Source of the DNA: an uncultured Pseudomonadota bacterium
GTDB lineage: Bacteria > Pseudomonadota > Alphaproteobacteria > UBA3830
Assembly: GCA_902771535.1 (NCBI GenBank)
Contig: CACXWU010000004.1
Span: 17,569-81,568, forward strand
Reading direction: 5' to 3'
Length of the DNA stretch: 64,000 nt
Part shown: positions 1 through 7,992 of the stretch, piece after piece
How the letters are laid out: each line of letters opens with the position of its first letter
Position numbering within the stretch: the first letter of the stretch is position 1
Position numbers and translations under genes: made by a program
Notes under the pieces: generated by a model
Seen by the model: the letters and a program-made list of their open reading frames with translations, nothing else
Databases searched by the model: none
Told to the model about the DNA's origin: nothing

Positions 1-635
1 AAATCTGTATTGAATCCGATTACCCCAGAATTCAAATCGATGTTGTATTCCCAAATTTTCCCGAAGTCGTGCAAAATGCAGGCGGCGTAGACCGTGCCTT
101 TGTCGATTTTTGGATGCTTTTCCATGAAATCTTTCGCGATCTCGAGGCACTCGAAAGTGTGTTCCAAAAGTCCGCCCAGATAATTGTGGTGAATGGACTT
201 TGCCGCCGGTGCTATTTTGAAAGCTTCAGCGTATTCCTTCAGGAGTTCGGAGACGAAATTTTTTAGCTTGTCATCTTGAATCAACTCAACATATTCCAAA
301 ACCGCGGCAAAAATTTCTTCCCGCTGCTGTTCGGAAAGCCCGATTTTTCCCTCTTTAATCAGAACAAAATCGTGAATGACGTAGTCCGAATAGTTCGCCG
401 GCAGGTCGTATTTCATCAGCTTTATTGTATTCCCGCTCCTGAAAATTTTTTCATCAGGATATTTTCTCAAGTCGTTCGACCACATCACTGCCGAAAAGTT
501 AAACTGTCCGTCTGCGGATTTCAAATTTAAACGGCGATAATCGTCCCCCCGCTTGGTCTTTTGCAGAGAGGAAGAAACTATCATCAATTCAGCCAACCGC
601 AAATCAGGCTTTTCAAAATCTTTAAAGCTATCCAT
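1..635 (-). CDS. YhaM-family 3'-5' exoribonuclease-like HD protein (3' part missing)
   Basis: Reading the minus strand from ATG at 633-635 gives an open frame that runs off the left edge of the window (about 211 residues visible). The N-terminal ~100 residues look like the OB-fold nucleic-acid-binding part of YhaM proteins (DLRLAELMIVSSSLQKTKRG). The HD phosphohydrolase motifs follow: HHNYLGGLLEHT near residue 160 and ILHDFGK near residue 195. YhaM/CBF1 enzymes are 3'-5' exonucleases acting on RNA and DNA ends. A Shine-Dalgarno AGAGGAG sits just before the ATG. The gene starts 18 bases after the asd stop, so the two are probably co-transcribed. The family is best known from Firmicutes, so its presence here is notable. 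The family call is by motif memory; activity is inferred. Confidence 0.75.
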   Translation of the reverse strand, partial: MDSFKDFEKPDLRLAELMIVSSSLQKTKRGDDYRRLNLKSADGQFNFSAVMWSNDLRKYPDEKIFRSGNTIKLMKYDLPANYSDYVIHDFVLIKEGKIGLSEQQREEIFAAVLEYVELIQDDKLKNFVSELLKEYAEAFKIAPAAKSIHHNYLGGLLEHTFECLEIAKDFMEKHPKIDKGTVYAACILHDFGKIWEYNIDLNSGVIGFNTD

Positions 636-653
636 TTTCTCCTCTTTTCGCTT

Positions 654-1706
654 TTACTTCGCTTTGTATTTAAACGATCTCAATTTCGGATCGATATCTA
701 TCAACAACTCCGCGATTTGCACGCTGTTGAGAGCGGCACCCTTTCGCAGATTATCCGTCACTGCCCAAAACATTAACCCGTTTTTGGTGGTAAAATCTTT
801 TCGAACTCGACTTACGAAAACCGCATCTTCGCCCTGAGCATCCAATGGCGTGGCAACAATATTTTCGTCTCTGCGATCCAATGTAAGAATTCCGTCAAAA
901 TCGTCGAAAGCCTGGTAGGCCATTTCATCGGAAACCTCCTTCGTAAACTCGCAAACAACTGACATTCCGTGACCGATAAATACCGGAACTCGAACGCAAG
1001 TGACCGCGATTTTCACGTCGGTTTTCAAAATTTTGCAGATTTCCGAAGAAATTTTATCCTCCTCATCCGAAACCCCCGAACCGTAAAGATTACCGATGGA
1101 CGGGATTACGTTGAACGCTATTTGCTTGGAGAATACGTCGTTAACAATTTCTCCCGAAGCGATCACCGATTTGGTTTGGTTGTATAATTCGTCGTTCGCT
1201 GCTTTGCCGGCGCCAGATACCGCCTGATAGGTCGAGACCACGGCTCGTTTAATCGGAGCAATAGAGGCCAGAGCTTTTAGGGTCATTGCCAACGGAACCG
1301 CCACGCAGTTAGGAGTCGAAATAATCCCCAACGGTGCCCCTTTTGATAAAGATTTCGCGTTTACTTCCGGCACAATCAGAGGAACTTTCGGATTCAGCCT
1401 GAAATATGAACCTTTGTCGATAATGGTACACCCGGCCTCTGCCACTTCTTTCGCATGCTTTTGAGAAAATTTGGAACCGGCGCAAAATATCGCCAAATCA
1501 ACTTTCGAAAAATCCACCGATGAAAAACTTTGCACCTGCAGACTCTGATTTTTAAAGGACACACTTTTGCCGACTGACTTTTCCGAGGCTACCGCAAAAA
1601 TCTTCTCGACGGGAAAATCTCTCTCAGCCAAAATTCTCAGGGTATTATTTCCGGCGTTTCCGGTAGCTCCCACGACCGCAACGTTGTACCTTCTTGAATT
1701 TCTCAT
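654..1706 (-). CDS. asd: Aspartate-semialdehyde dehydrogenase
   Basis: Reduces aspartyl phosphate to aspartate semialdehyde with NADPH, the branch point to lysine/meso-diaminopimelate, threonine and methionine. The 350-residue length is normal for the family. The N-terminus has the dinucleotide-binding glycine motif VGATGNAGNNTL, and the active-site cysteine is C134 in STPNCVAVPL. The substrate-handling region with RVPVFIGHGMSV follows around residue 240. Diaminopimelate made through this route feeds the MurE ligase encoded at 22 kb, whose DNPR motif indicates meso-DAP use. The YhaM-like gene follows 18 bases downstream on the same strand. The gene is divergent from rarA with about 98 bases between the starts. 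Confidence 0.95.
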   Translation of the reverse strand: MRNSRRYNVAVVGATGNAGNNTLRILAERDFPVEKIFAVASEKSVGKSVSFKNQSLQVQSFSSVDFSKVDLAIFCAGSKFSQKHAKEVAEAGCTIIDKGSYFRLNPKVPLIVPEVNAKSLSKGAPLGIISTPNCVAVPLAMTLKALASIAPIKRAVVSTYQAVSGAGKAANDELYNQTKSVIASGEIVNDVFSKQIAFNVIPSIGNLYGSGVSDEEDKISSEICKILKTDVKIAVTCVRVPVFIGHGMSVVCEFTKEVSDEMAYQAFDDFDGILTLDRRDENIVATPLDAQGEDAVFVSRVRKDFTTKNGLMFWAVTDNLRKGAALNSVQIAELLIDIDPKLRSFKYKAK

Positions 1707-1804
1707 TCACTCCTCTAACAAAAGCCCTCATTGATTTTAGGCTTTATTTTGGATAACATAAAGTGGTTTGTTTGAAAAAATTCGAAAATCGTTAAAGGCA
1801 GAAC

Positions 1805-3046
1805 TTGCAGTTATTTGAAACATTGTCTCCGTTAGCTGACAGAATTCGTCCTGGAGATTTTGATGAAATTATCGGGCAGTCGTTGGGGAATCAGATTTCC
1901 GCGATCGATAATCTTCAGTCGCTGATTTTATGGGGACCGCCGGGATCGGGCAAGACTTCATTTGCGAAAATTCTCGCGAAGAAAAGCAAGTTACATTTCG
2001 AGGAAACTTCTGCTGTAATGCATTCGACTGCGAAGTTCAAGTCGATTTTCGAACAGCTGGACTCCAATCTTTTATCAAAAACCATTTTGCTCGTGGACGA
2101 AATTCATCACCTCAACAAAAGCCAGCAGGACATATTTTTGCCGCATTTGGAAAACGGTTCATTGATTCTGATCGGAACAACAACAGAAAATCCGTCTTTC
2201 GAGCTGCGCCCTGCCCTTCTCTCTCGGTGTAAGGTCATAACTTTCGATCGATTGCAGCTGGATGATCTGGACAAAATACTGCAGCGCGCCGAAAAATTCA
2301 TGAAGAAGGAACTACCGCTCACTCCTGAAGCTCGGCAATATCTGTGTTTGATGTCGGACGGAGACGGTCGATATCTCCTAAATCGCGCCGAGGAACTTTT
2401 CAATTTGAACACCTCCGAAAAATTGGACGTCGAGCAGCTGAAAAAATTTTCACCGAAACGCGCTGCTGTTTACGATAAAGGGAACGAAGAACATTACAAT
2501 CTGATCAGCGCGCTGCATAAGTCACTGCGGGGGTCGGACGTCGATGCCGCTCTATATTGGATGCACCGAATGCTGCAGGGAGGCGAAGAGCCGCTCTACA
2601 TTCTGCGCCGCTTGATTCGATTCGCGAGCGAAGATGTGGGAATGGCCGATCCGAACGCATTGGTGCAAGCGCTGTCGGCGCATAAAGCCTACACAATTTT
2701 GGGTTCGCCCGAAGGAGAGCTTGCCATCGCTCAAGCTGTGATTTATCTGGCAACCGCTCCGAAATCCAACGCCGCAGAAGTCGCTTTTTTCAAATCCCAA
2801 AAAGCTGCAAAATTCTACGGATCGCTTCCCGTGCCGAAAAAAATCCGCAACGCTCCGACAAAATTGATGAAAGAACTGGATTACAACAAGGGATATGTCT
2901 ACGACCACGACACCGAAAATGCATTTGCCGGAACAAATTTTTTTCCCGACGAACTTTCGCGCAAAAAATTCTACGAACCCAACGAGCGCGGTTTCGAGCG
3001 GGAAATCAAAAAACGCATCGATTGGTGGGACAAAAGAAGAAAATAA
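1805..3046 (+). CDS. rarA: Replication-associated recombination protein A (AAA+ ATPase)
   Basis: RarA/MgsA is a clamp-loader-like AAA+ ATPase acting at stalled replication forks. The 413-residue protein starts with the family signature LADRIRPGDFDEIIGQ. It has a Walker A at about residues 44-51 (GPPGSGKT) and a Walker B LLVDEIHHL at about 95-103, then the sensor region IGTTTENPSFELRPALLSR. The C-terminal tetramerisation region includes LYILRRLIRFASEDVG and the typical YKYDHD-type motif, here YVYDHDTENAF. The start is a TTG at 1805 preceded by AAAGGCAG; no better ATG lies in frame upstream. It is a single gene followed by a non-coding gap with a promoter. Confidence 0.93.
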   Translation: MQLFETLSPLADRIRPGDFDEIIGQSLGNQISAIDNLQSLILWGPPGSGKTSFAKILAKKSKLHFEETSAVMHSTAKFKSIFEQLDSNLLSKTILLVDEIHHLNKSQQDIFLPHLENGSLILIGTTTENPSFELRPALLSRCKVITFDRLQLDDLDKILQRAEKFMKKELPLTPEARQYLCLMSDGDGRYLLNRAEELFNLNTSEKLDVEQLKKFSPKRAAVYDKGNEEHYNLISALHKSLRGSDVDAALYWMHRMLQGGEEPLYILRRLIRFASEDVGMADPNALVQALSAHKAYTILGSPEGELAIAQAVIYLATAPKSNAAEVAFFKSQKAAKFYGSLPVPKKIRNAPTKLMKELDYNKGYVYDHDTENAFAGTNFFPDELSRKKFYEPNERGFEREIKKRIDWWDKRRK

Positions 3047-3084
3047 GAATTGTTCAAAAAATTAATTTGTTCGACAAAAAAATA

Positions 3085-3112
3085 TTGACAATAAAATATG
3101 TTGTGATACCAT
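3085..3112 (+). promoter_or_regulatory. Promoter of the first DUF2628 gene (TTGACA-N16-TGaTACCAT)
   Basis: A perfect -35 TTGACA at 3085-3090 is followed by a 16-base spacer and TACCAT at 3107-3112, preceded by TGA, which gives an extended -10. The same layout and local sequence (TTGACA, A-rich spacer ending GTGA, then the -10) occurs upstream of the paralogue at 7229. The shared layout supports function. Confidence 0.75.
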
Positions 3113-3144
3113 AACGCGTTTTCATGAGAGTATGTGAGGGATAT

Positions 3145-3747
3145 ATGTCTGAGAGAGACAATGAATTCTGCGAAGTAGAAAGCAGAGAGTATTACGAAAA
3201 AGCGTTAAATAAAAACGTCGAATATTATACAGAGGCGTTCAAACGTCTGGATGAAACGGAAAAAAACACCTGGAACTGGGCGGCGTTTTTCTTTGGATCT
3301 TCGTGGTTGTTTTACCGCAAAATGTATCTTTGTGGTTTCATTATCTTTATGATAGAGAGATTTATCGTACGCTTCATGAGTGACAACAATATGATTTTTC
3401 CACTTTTTGTATTCTTGGGATTAAGATTACTGTGGGGGTACTTTGGGAATGCTTGGTACTACGATGTAGTGAAAGCAAGAATAGGTAAAGGCTATCACTT
3501 ATTGGATAAATATAGCCCGACATCCTTTACATCTGGTATATCTTCATTTTTAGGATTTTTGGTTTGTTGGGCAGATCAAATATCTCTCAAAAAGCAGCTC
3601 AAAACTGAAACAGAATATAAAGTTAATGAAGAAACTATTCGTGCTTATTTGAATTCAGCAAGAGAGAATCCCGGTATTGTTAAGGCAGCAAATATAATCA
3701 TTTGGTTATTCCTCTTCGTGGGACTTCTGTGTTATTTGGAGTTATAA
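3145..3747 (+). CDS. DUF2628-family small membrane protein
   Basis: Function unknown. The 200-residue protein carries the DUF2628 pattern: an EYY..AF.RL segment, TWNWAAFFFGSSWLFYRKMY, hydrophobic helices, then LLWGYFGNAWYYDVVKARI with KGYHLLDKY. A conserved tail motif NEETIRAYLN precedes a final transmembrane helix (IIIWLFLFVGLLCYLEL). ATG at 3145 is preferred over the in-frame ATG at 3124. It is preceded by GAGGGATAT, and the paralogue at 7229 begins with the same ATG-TCT-(G/A)AGA context. It is one of four paralogues in the window (3.1, 7.2, 48.1 and 49.2 kb), and a decayed fragment lies immediately downstream. Confidence 0.8.
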   Translation: MSERDNEFCEVESREYYEKALNKNVEYYTEAFKRLDETEKNTWNWAAFFFGSSWLFYRKMYLCGFIIFMIERFIVRFMSDNNMIFPLFVFLGLRLLWGYFGNAWYYDVVKARIGKGYHLLDKYSPTSFTSGISSFLGFLVCWADQISLKKQLKTETEYKVNEETIRAYLNSARENPGIVKAANIIIWLFLFVGLLCYLEL

Positions 3748-3749
3748 AT

Positions 3750-3872
3750 GTGACTCAAGAAGTTATGCCGAAGCAGAGCGACTTGTGGAAAAAATATCGG
3801 ACAAAATCAAAGCATATCGTTGATAAAAAGAATATTCGGGATTATTTAAATCCGGACAAGAGAAAAACTTAA
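3750..3872 (+). pseudogene. Decayed C-terminal fragment of a DUF2628-family gene
   Basis: Directly after the intact copy, a short frame from GTG 3750 to TAA 3870-3872 ends in HIVDKKNIRDYLNPDKRKT. This matches the tail motif of the two plus-strand paralogues (NEETIRAYLN and NAETIHAYLNPNKKN). The upstream membrane part is absent. The simplest reading is a third tandem copy reduced to its 3' end. It could still be translated as a 40-residue peptide, but no ribosome binding site is evident. Confidence 0.6.
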
Positions 3873-3875
3873 GTA

Positions 3876-5501
3876 TCATTTTTTCGAAAAGATGCTGTTG
3901 GATAAATCAATATCAGGATGACTCAACCTCGCAAGGTCTATTAACGAATAGGCTGTTTTATCGGTTACGTATTTCTGATTTATATTCCAACCTTTGATGA
4001 ATTCGGCGTTGGTTTTTCGATATTTTTCCGATATCCACACAACAAAAGGAACTTCATATCCGTCCGGCCAAGTTCGAGCGGTCAGTATGCATTCTTCCGT
4101 GTCATTTATGTCCTGTCCATGATCTGATAAATAGAGCATTGCGCTTGTTTCTCCGCTTTTTTTCAGGTCTTTTACAACTTCGTTCAGAATATGATCCGTA
4201 TACACTATACTGTCGTCGAAAAGATTTACATAGATAGCTTTCGTTCTATCATAGTATTCCTGAGTCAGAGAGAATTTTGCAAATTCAGGAGGATATCGCA
4301 TACCGATGGGAGGATGTGATCCTTTTAGATGTAAAATAATCAACTTTTTTTCTGAAGAATCACTTAATGCTTTTTCAAAATATTTCAGTAAATTCTCATC
4401 CCACAATTTTAAACGACGTTGTTCGTCCTCAAAGGTCAAATTGTAATTTTCAGATGAATATATTACATCTTTTCCGTGAATAAATGCATATTCATTGCAA
4501 CTTCGGCCAAAACGCATGACGGAATTATCAAAATTATCCACTTTACCCTGATTTGAAAACCAGAAAGTTTTGAATCCTGCACTTTTAAAAAATTGAACAA
4601 GTGACCAAATTTGATTGATGTTATTTTTAATTAACAACATTGACTTAACAGCTCCTGACGTGAAAACATGAGCCGTTGTAACATTTTTAAAAACAAATAA
4701 TTCATCTCTGATTTTTTCAAAATGCGGAGTGGTCGGTCGGTTATATCCGTAAATTTCCATATGTTTTCTATCAACGCTTTCTCCTATAACAAAAACATAG
4801 GTTTCTTTTTCTTTGGATTTTGTTTGAATTCCTTTAATTGGTGTTTGTATTTTACTGAATCGGTCAATGTCTTTTAGATCTTCGATGTGAGCAGAAAAAG
4901 CAAATATTACTCTGTTAAAAGGCTGAATAGTTAAGCAGCAAATTGAATATATTAAGAGTATCGCGGCATAAATTGAATACTTTTTATTTATATATCGTTT
5001 GTCGGATTTTAAGCAAAAGGCACAAAAGATAATCAAAAGATTTACGCAAATAAAAACGGAATATTCTTTTATAATCAGGATGGCTTCTCTCAGATGTGTG
5101 TTAAAAATGGCAAACATGAAATCATTCGATAAAAGAGTACCTGTCACTCGAGCACATATAAAATCAAGATTGGCAGGAATATGCAATATCAACAACCAAA
5201 GTATTATAGAAATCTTCCTCATTAATTTTGAACGAACTGAAATAAACAGAATGTACGACAAAGAAAAATTTACCAACAAACCTGCTACTTTTGCAATCGT
5301 ATAATAAGGGGGATAAGCTAACAATCTAAAATTCGGTTCAGGATAATTAAGGATAAGAAAAAGCTCAACAAAAACTGGAATACCCAAGACAAAAAAAGAG
5401 ATTATTATGCTTCTGCGAAAAACATTATCGTCGCTTTTTACAAAGTATTGCTTATGTTTTGAAGATCCCCCGTCAAATCCCATTTTGGCAAACCACTTCA
5501 T
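3876..5501 (-). CDS. EptA/CptA-like phosphoethanolamine transferase
   Basis: A membrane-anchored alkaline-phosphatase-superfamily enzyme, likely transferring phosphoethanolamine to lipid A or a core sugar in the periplasm. About five N-terminal membrane helices precede the catalytic domain. Catalytic landmarks are VFVIGESVDRKHMEIYGYNR (metal-binding Glu and family signature), TAHVFTSGAVKSM (nucleophilic Thr region), HLKGSHPP and YLSDHGQD (metal Asp/His). I chose ATG 5501 (541 residues). The longer ATG at 5537 overlaps the predicted -10 of a CtrA-type promoter, whereas 5501 has AGG upstream and a 28-base leader. Together with the arn operon at 36-41 kb it suggests cationic lipid A. The exact acceptor cannot be told from sequence. 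Confidence 0.82.
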   Translation of the reverse strand: MKWFAKMGFDGGSSKHKQYFVKSDDNVFRRSIIISFFVLGIPVFVELFLILNYPEPNFRLLAYPPYYTIAKVAGLLVNFSLSYILFISVRSKLMRKISIILWLLILHIPANLDFICARVTGTLLSNDFMFAIFNTHLREAILIIKEYSVFICVNLLIIFCAFCLKSDKRYINKKYSIYAAILLIYSICCLTIQPFNRVIFAFSAHIEDLKDIDRFSKIQTPIKGIQTKSKEKETYVFVIGESVDRKHMEIYGYNRPTTPHFEKIRDELFVFKNVTTAHVFTSGAVKSMLLIKNNINQIWSLVQFFKSAGFKTFWFSNQGKVDNFDNSVMRFGRSCNEYAFIHGKDVIYSSENYNLTFEDEQRRLKLWDENLLKYFEKALSDSSEKKLIILHLKGSHPPIGMRYPPEFAKFSLTQEYYDRTKAIYVNLFDDSIVYTDHILNEVVKDLKKSGETSAMLYLSDHGQDINDTEECILTARTWPDGYEVPFVVWISEKYRKTNAEFIKGWNINQKYVTDKTAYSLIDLARLSHPDIDLSNSIFSKK

Positions 5502-5535
5502 ATTGCGACCTATTACATAAAAGCCTAACCATGAC

Positions 5536-5567
5536 ATTTTAATGGGTCTTCGTTAACAATTGATTAA
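5536..5567 (-). promoter_or_regulatory. CtrA-like box and -10 before the EptA-like gene
   Basis: On the minus strand TTAA-TCAATTG-TTAAC (5567-5552) matches the alphaproteobacterial CtrA consensus exactly. It is followed after 10 bases by TAAAAT (5541-5536) as the -10. The same N10 spacing recurs at 14.6, 31.2 and 50.3 kb. The -10 overlaps the upstream-most ATG, which argues for initiation at 5501. Confidence 0.6.
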
Positions 5568-5657
5568 AATCATACATGGAAAAAACTTCTCTGACTCAAT
5601 ATTTACCTTTAATTTACTTGATCGCTCAAAATTCATGGTGTATCATTGAGCAACTTT

Positions 5658-5732
5658 TGGGGTGTAGCCAAGTGGTAAGGCAACGGGTTTTGATCCCGTC
5701 ATTCGTGGGTTCGAGTCCTACCACCCCAGCCA
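5658..5732 (+). tRNA. tRNA-Gln (UUG)
   Basis: Full cloverleaf: acceptor stem TGGGGTG/CACCCCA with discriminator G and encoded CCA, D-arm AGCCAAGTGGTAAGGC, anticodon loop with TTG between ACGGG and CCCGT, and T-arm GGGTTCGAGTCC. The unpaired-looking first base U pairing with A is typical of tRNA-Gln. It lies 20 bases upstream of tadA and may be co-transcribed with it. Confidence 0.97.
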
Positions 5733-5752
5733 GTGAATTGACAGAAGATTCC

Positions 5753-6193
5753 ATGAATATTGATTTTATGCGCATTGCTTTGTCCGAAGCCGAAAGAGCG
5801 TTCAATAGGGACTCCGTTCCGATCGGAGCTGTTATCGCACAAAATGACAACCTGATAGTTGCGGCCGGAAATGAAGTCATGAAAAAAAAAGATCCCGTCG
5901 CCCATGCTGAAATTCTGGCAATTCAGCGCGCTTGTAAAATTTTGGATTTACGGATTTTGGCTCAGTGCGACATTTATGTGACTCTCGAACCCTGCGCCAT
6001 GTGCGCTCAAGCAATTTCGCTGGCTCATATCAAAAATTTGTACTTCGGAGCCTACAGCCCAAAATACGGAGCGGTTGTCAACGGTGCGCAAATTTTCCAA
6101 CATTCCACTCATAAACCGAAGGTCGTCGGGGGCATTTTGGAGTCCGAATCGGAGCTGTTACTAAAAAATTTCTTCAAAAACAAGAGATCTTAA
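5753..6193 (+). CDS. tadA: tRNA-specific adenosine deaminase
   Basis: Deaminates adenosine 34 to inosine in tRNA-Arg(ACG). The 146-residue zinc deaminase has the catalytic HAE motif (PVAHAEILAIQ) around residue 50 and the zinc-binding PCAMC around residue 80 (TLEPCAMCAQAI), in normal spacing. The frame is open upstream through the tRNA-Gln gene. The real start is the ATG at 5753, which gives the family's normal N-terminus (MRIALSEAERAF after a few residues). tRNA-Gln is immediately upstream and rpsU follows. Confidence 0.95.
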   Translation: MNIDFMRIALSEAERAFNRDSVPIGAVIAQNDNLIVAAGNEVMKKKDPVAHAEILAIQRACKILDLRILAQCDIYVTLEPCAMCAQAISLAHIKNLYFGAYSPKYGAVVNGAQIFQHSTHKPKVVGGILESESELLLKNFFKNKRS

Positions 6194-6269
6194 CATTTTT
6201 TTTACAAAAGATCTTTAAAGATGAGAACTGTTACTGTATAAAGTAGATAAAAGAAATTGTGGAGGAATA

Positions 6270-6473
6270 GTGCTCGTATTTGTACGTGACAATAATGTCG
6301 ATCAAGCTTTGAGAGCTTTGAAAAAGAAAATGCAACGCGAAGGGATTTTTCGTGAGATAAAATTACGCAGGCATTTTGAGAAACCATCAGAGAGAAGAGT
6401 GAGAGAAATGTCTGAGGCGATTCGCCGTACCAGAAAATTGCTCAGAAAGCGTATGGAGCGCGAGGGCTATTAG
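6270..6473 (+). CDS. rpsU: 30S ribosomal protein S21
   Basis: A small basic protein of the 30S subunit platform, involved in translation initiation. Sixty-seven residues, normal size. Landmarks are [18 protein letters not shown] at the N-terminus and an Arg/Lys-rich C-terminal helix ([16 protein letters not shown]). The start is GTG at 6270, with GGAGGA four bases upstream, and no ATG is available. tRNA-Ala follows 37 bases downstream. Confidence 0.96.
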   Translation: MLVFVRDNNVDQALRALKKKMQREGIFREIKLRRHFEKPSERRVREMSEAIRRTRKLLRKRMEREGY

Positions 6474-6510
6474 TTCTCTGTGAAACTTCCGTTTCACTTT
6501 CAAAAACATT

Positions 6511-6586
6511 GGGGTCGTAGCTCAGTTGGTAGAGCGCGACGTTCGCATCGTCGAGGTCAGGGGTTCGACTCCCCTCGGCTCCACCA
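6511..6586 (+). tRNA. tRNA-Ala (CGC)
   Basis: Acceptor GGGGTCG pairs with CGGCTCC and includes the G3:U70 identity pair of alanine tRNAs. Discriminator A and CCA are encoded. The anticodon arm CGACG-TTCGCAT-CGTCG gives anticodon CGC, reading GCG. The T-arm is AGGGGTTCGACTCCCCT. Confidence 0.96.
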
Positions 6587-6748
6587 GTGTTTGTTCTCTT
6601 CAGAAAAGTTCTCCCTCGGCACTGCAGATTTTTGTTTTCAGGTTAGGTTTTGCCCAAAAATCTAAATTTTAAGTTGTAACCGCTGAATTTTGTTGATTTT
6701 TCTTTTCCAGACGTGTAGCTTGACATTATGGATTGATTATATTGGGCA

Positions 6749-7090
6749 ATGCAAAGATTTATTTTTTTTGAAGTATTATGTTTTGGAACAATTTTGTGTC
6801 TCAGCGGGTGCGAAAATCCCGGAAAGAGTGTTGATATAGGACCGCAGCCTCCTAAAGTCGCCTCGAAGTCGAAAGATACAGCTGACGACCTTGTTGAGAT
6901 CTGTAATTCTCGTGATATTACAACTCATGAACGCGCACTCGCAAATTCGCGTGATTATTTTAGTTCGGTCAAAAGTTGTCCCGTGCCTCTCTCCAGAGTG
7001 GAATTTGAACAATATAATCCTCTTTCGGAAGATTCTCGCAATCCCACTGTTAAAGCTCGAGAACGGGCAGGCATTTTTTTCCGAAACTGA
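6749..7090 (+). CDS. Small predicted lipoprotein, unknown function
   Basis: Not recognised. The 113-residue protein has a lipoprotein signal peptide with lipobox LSGC at about residues 18-21. A proline-rich linker (GPQPPKVASK) and a short polar domain without a known motif follow. A TTGACA at about 6720 could be part of its promoter, but no convincing -10 at normal spacing follows. It lies between tRNA-Ala and the second DUF2628 gene, which has its own promoter. Confidence 0.6.
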   Translation: MQRFIFFEVLCFGTILCLSGCENPGKSVDIGPQPPKVASKSKDTADDLVEICNSRDITTHERALANSRDYFSSVKSCPVPLSRVEFEQYNPLSEDSRNPTVKARERAGIFFRN

Positions 7091-7164
7091 ACATTCTTCG
7101 ACAAGGCTAAACTTAAAAAAAATTTATCCTCAAGTAATAAAATTAATTTGGCTTTATTTTTTTA

Positions 7165-7192
7165 TTGACAACAAAACGTTTCGTGATATGAT
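7165..7192 (+). promoter_or_regulatory. Promoter of the second DUF2628 gene (TTGACA-N16-TGaTATGAT)
   Basis: TTGACA at 7165-7170, a 16-base spacer ending in GTGA, and TATGAT at 7187-7192, i.e. an extended -10 (TGaTATGAT). Nearly the same layout and sequence as 3085-3112. Predicted transcript start is about 30 bases before the ATG at 7229. Confidence 0.8.
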
Positions 7193-7228
7193 GCGACCGT
7201 TTAAAGCTTGTGAGAATAGGAAAGGTAC

Positions 7229-7909
7229 ATGTCTAGAGAAAGCAGAGCAGAATATTACGAAAAAGCGTTTGATCGTTTAGAAAAAACCGGTAAGCATACC
7301 TGGAACTGGGCGGCATTTTTATGGGGATTCAGCTGGATGAGATATCGGAAAATATATCTCTCTGAAATAGCTTTCTGTTTTATTTATTGGATTTTGTGCT
7401 TAGCTCTTTTGATTGGCTTAGTTTCTTCTGCTTACGAAACAGAATCTACTCCGTGGGGATTCTTAACACTTCTTATTTCTCTATCTCTCGGGAAAAAAAT
7501 ATGCCTGGGATACTTCGGAAACGCTCTGTATTATTGGACCGTAAAAAAACGAATAAGCTGGGGATATCATTTGTTAGAAAAATATCGTCCGACGTCAATT
7601 GCGGCTATCTTTTTCTCCTTTATCCTTTGGATTGCGGATGCTTTTTCTCACGAAACTCAGCTCGACAAATTGGATAAAAATGAAGTCAACGCAGAAACCA
7701 TACATGCTTATTTGAATCCGAATAAAAAGAATCATTGGATGGTAAAAATATCGTGGGTTTTGGCTTGTGTTTTTTATATACTCATAATCCTTCTTAATGT
7801 TGTCCTGAATGGAGCTACAAATAGATTAGAAAATTTATCGAACAAACCGTCATACACATCATCGTTTGCGGATAAAATAGAAGATCTCAGGTATTCTCCG
7901 AAAAAATGA
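7229..7909 (+). CDS. DUF2628-family small membrane protein
   Basis: Paralogue of the protein at 3145. Shared segments are EYYEKAFDRLE, TWNWAAFLWGFSWMRYRK, CLGYFGNALYYWTVKKRI, WGYHLLEKYRPTS and the tail motif NAETIHAYLNPNKKN. The protein has 226 residues with several hydrophobic helices, one of them near the C-terminus (ISWVLACVFYILIILL), followed by a polar tail of about 40 residues. AAAGG lies just before the ATG. Function is unknown. The strong, duplicated promoter suggests substantial expression. Confidence 0.8.
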   Translation: MSRESRAEYYEKAFDRLEKTGKHTWNWAAFLWGFSWMRYRKIYLSEIAFCFIYWILCLALLIGLVSSAYETESTPWGFLTLLISLSLGKKICLGYFGNALYYWTVKKRISWGYHLLEKYRPTSIAAIFFSFILWIADAFSHETQLDKLDKNEVNAETIHAYLNPNKKNHWMVKISWVLACVFYILIILLNVVLNGATNRLENLSNKPSYTSSFADKIEDLRYSPKK

Positions 7910-7992
7910 GACAATTCTAGGAGGAAAGGTCTCGCCTCAGTTTTTTTGAAGTTCTTTTGTATGAAAAAGGAATAACGTGCTTGAGAGAATTT

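Noticed and set aside
5576..5752. N-terminal extension of TadA upstream to 5576
   Set aside because: That stretch contains the complete tRNA-Gln gene; ATG 5753 gives a normal TadA N-terminus.
6190..6225. Terminator or attenuator between tadA and rpsU (AGATCTT and AAGATCT arms)
   Set aside because: The T run lies inside the loop rather than after the stem, so the structure does not fit an intrinsic terminator.
7910..7992. Terminator formed by TGAGAC and GTCTC arms after the second DUF2628 gene
   Set aside because: The arms are short, the loop is about 16 bases and the pairing is imperfect. The following T run is suggestive, but I could not support it well.
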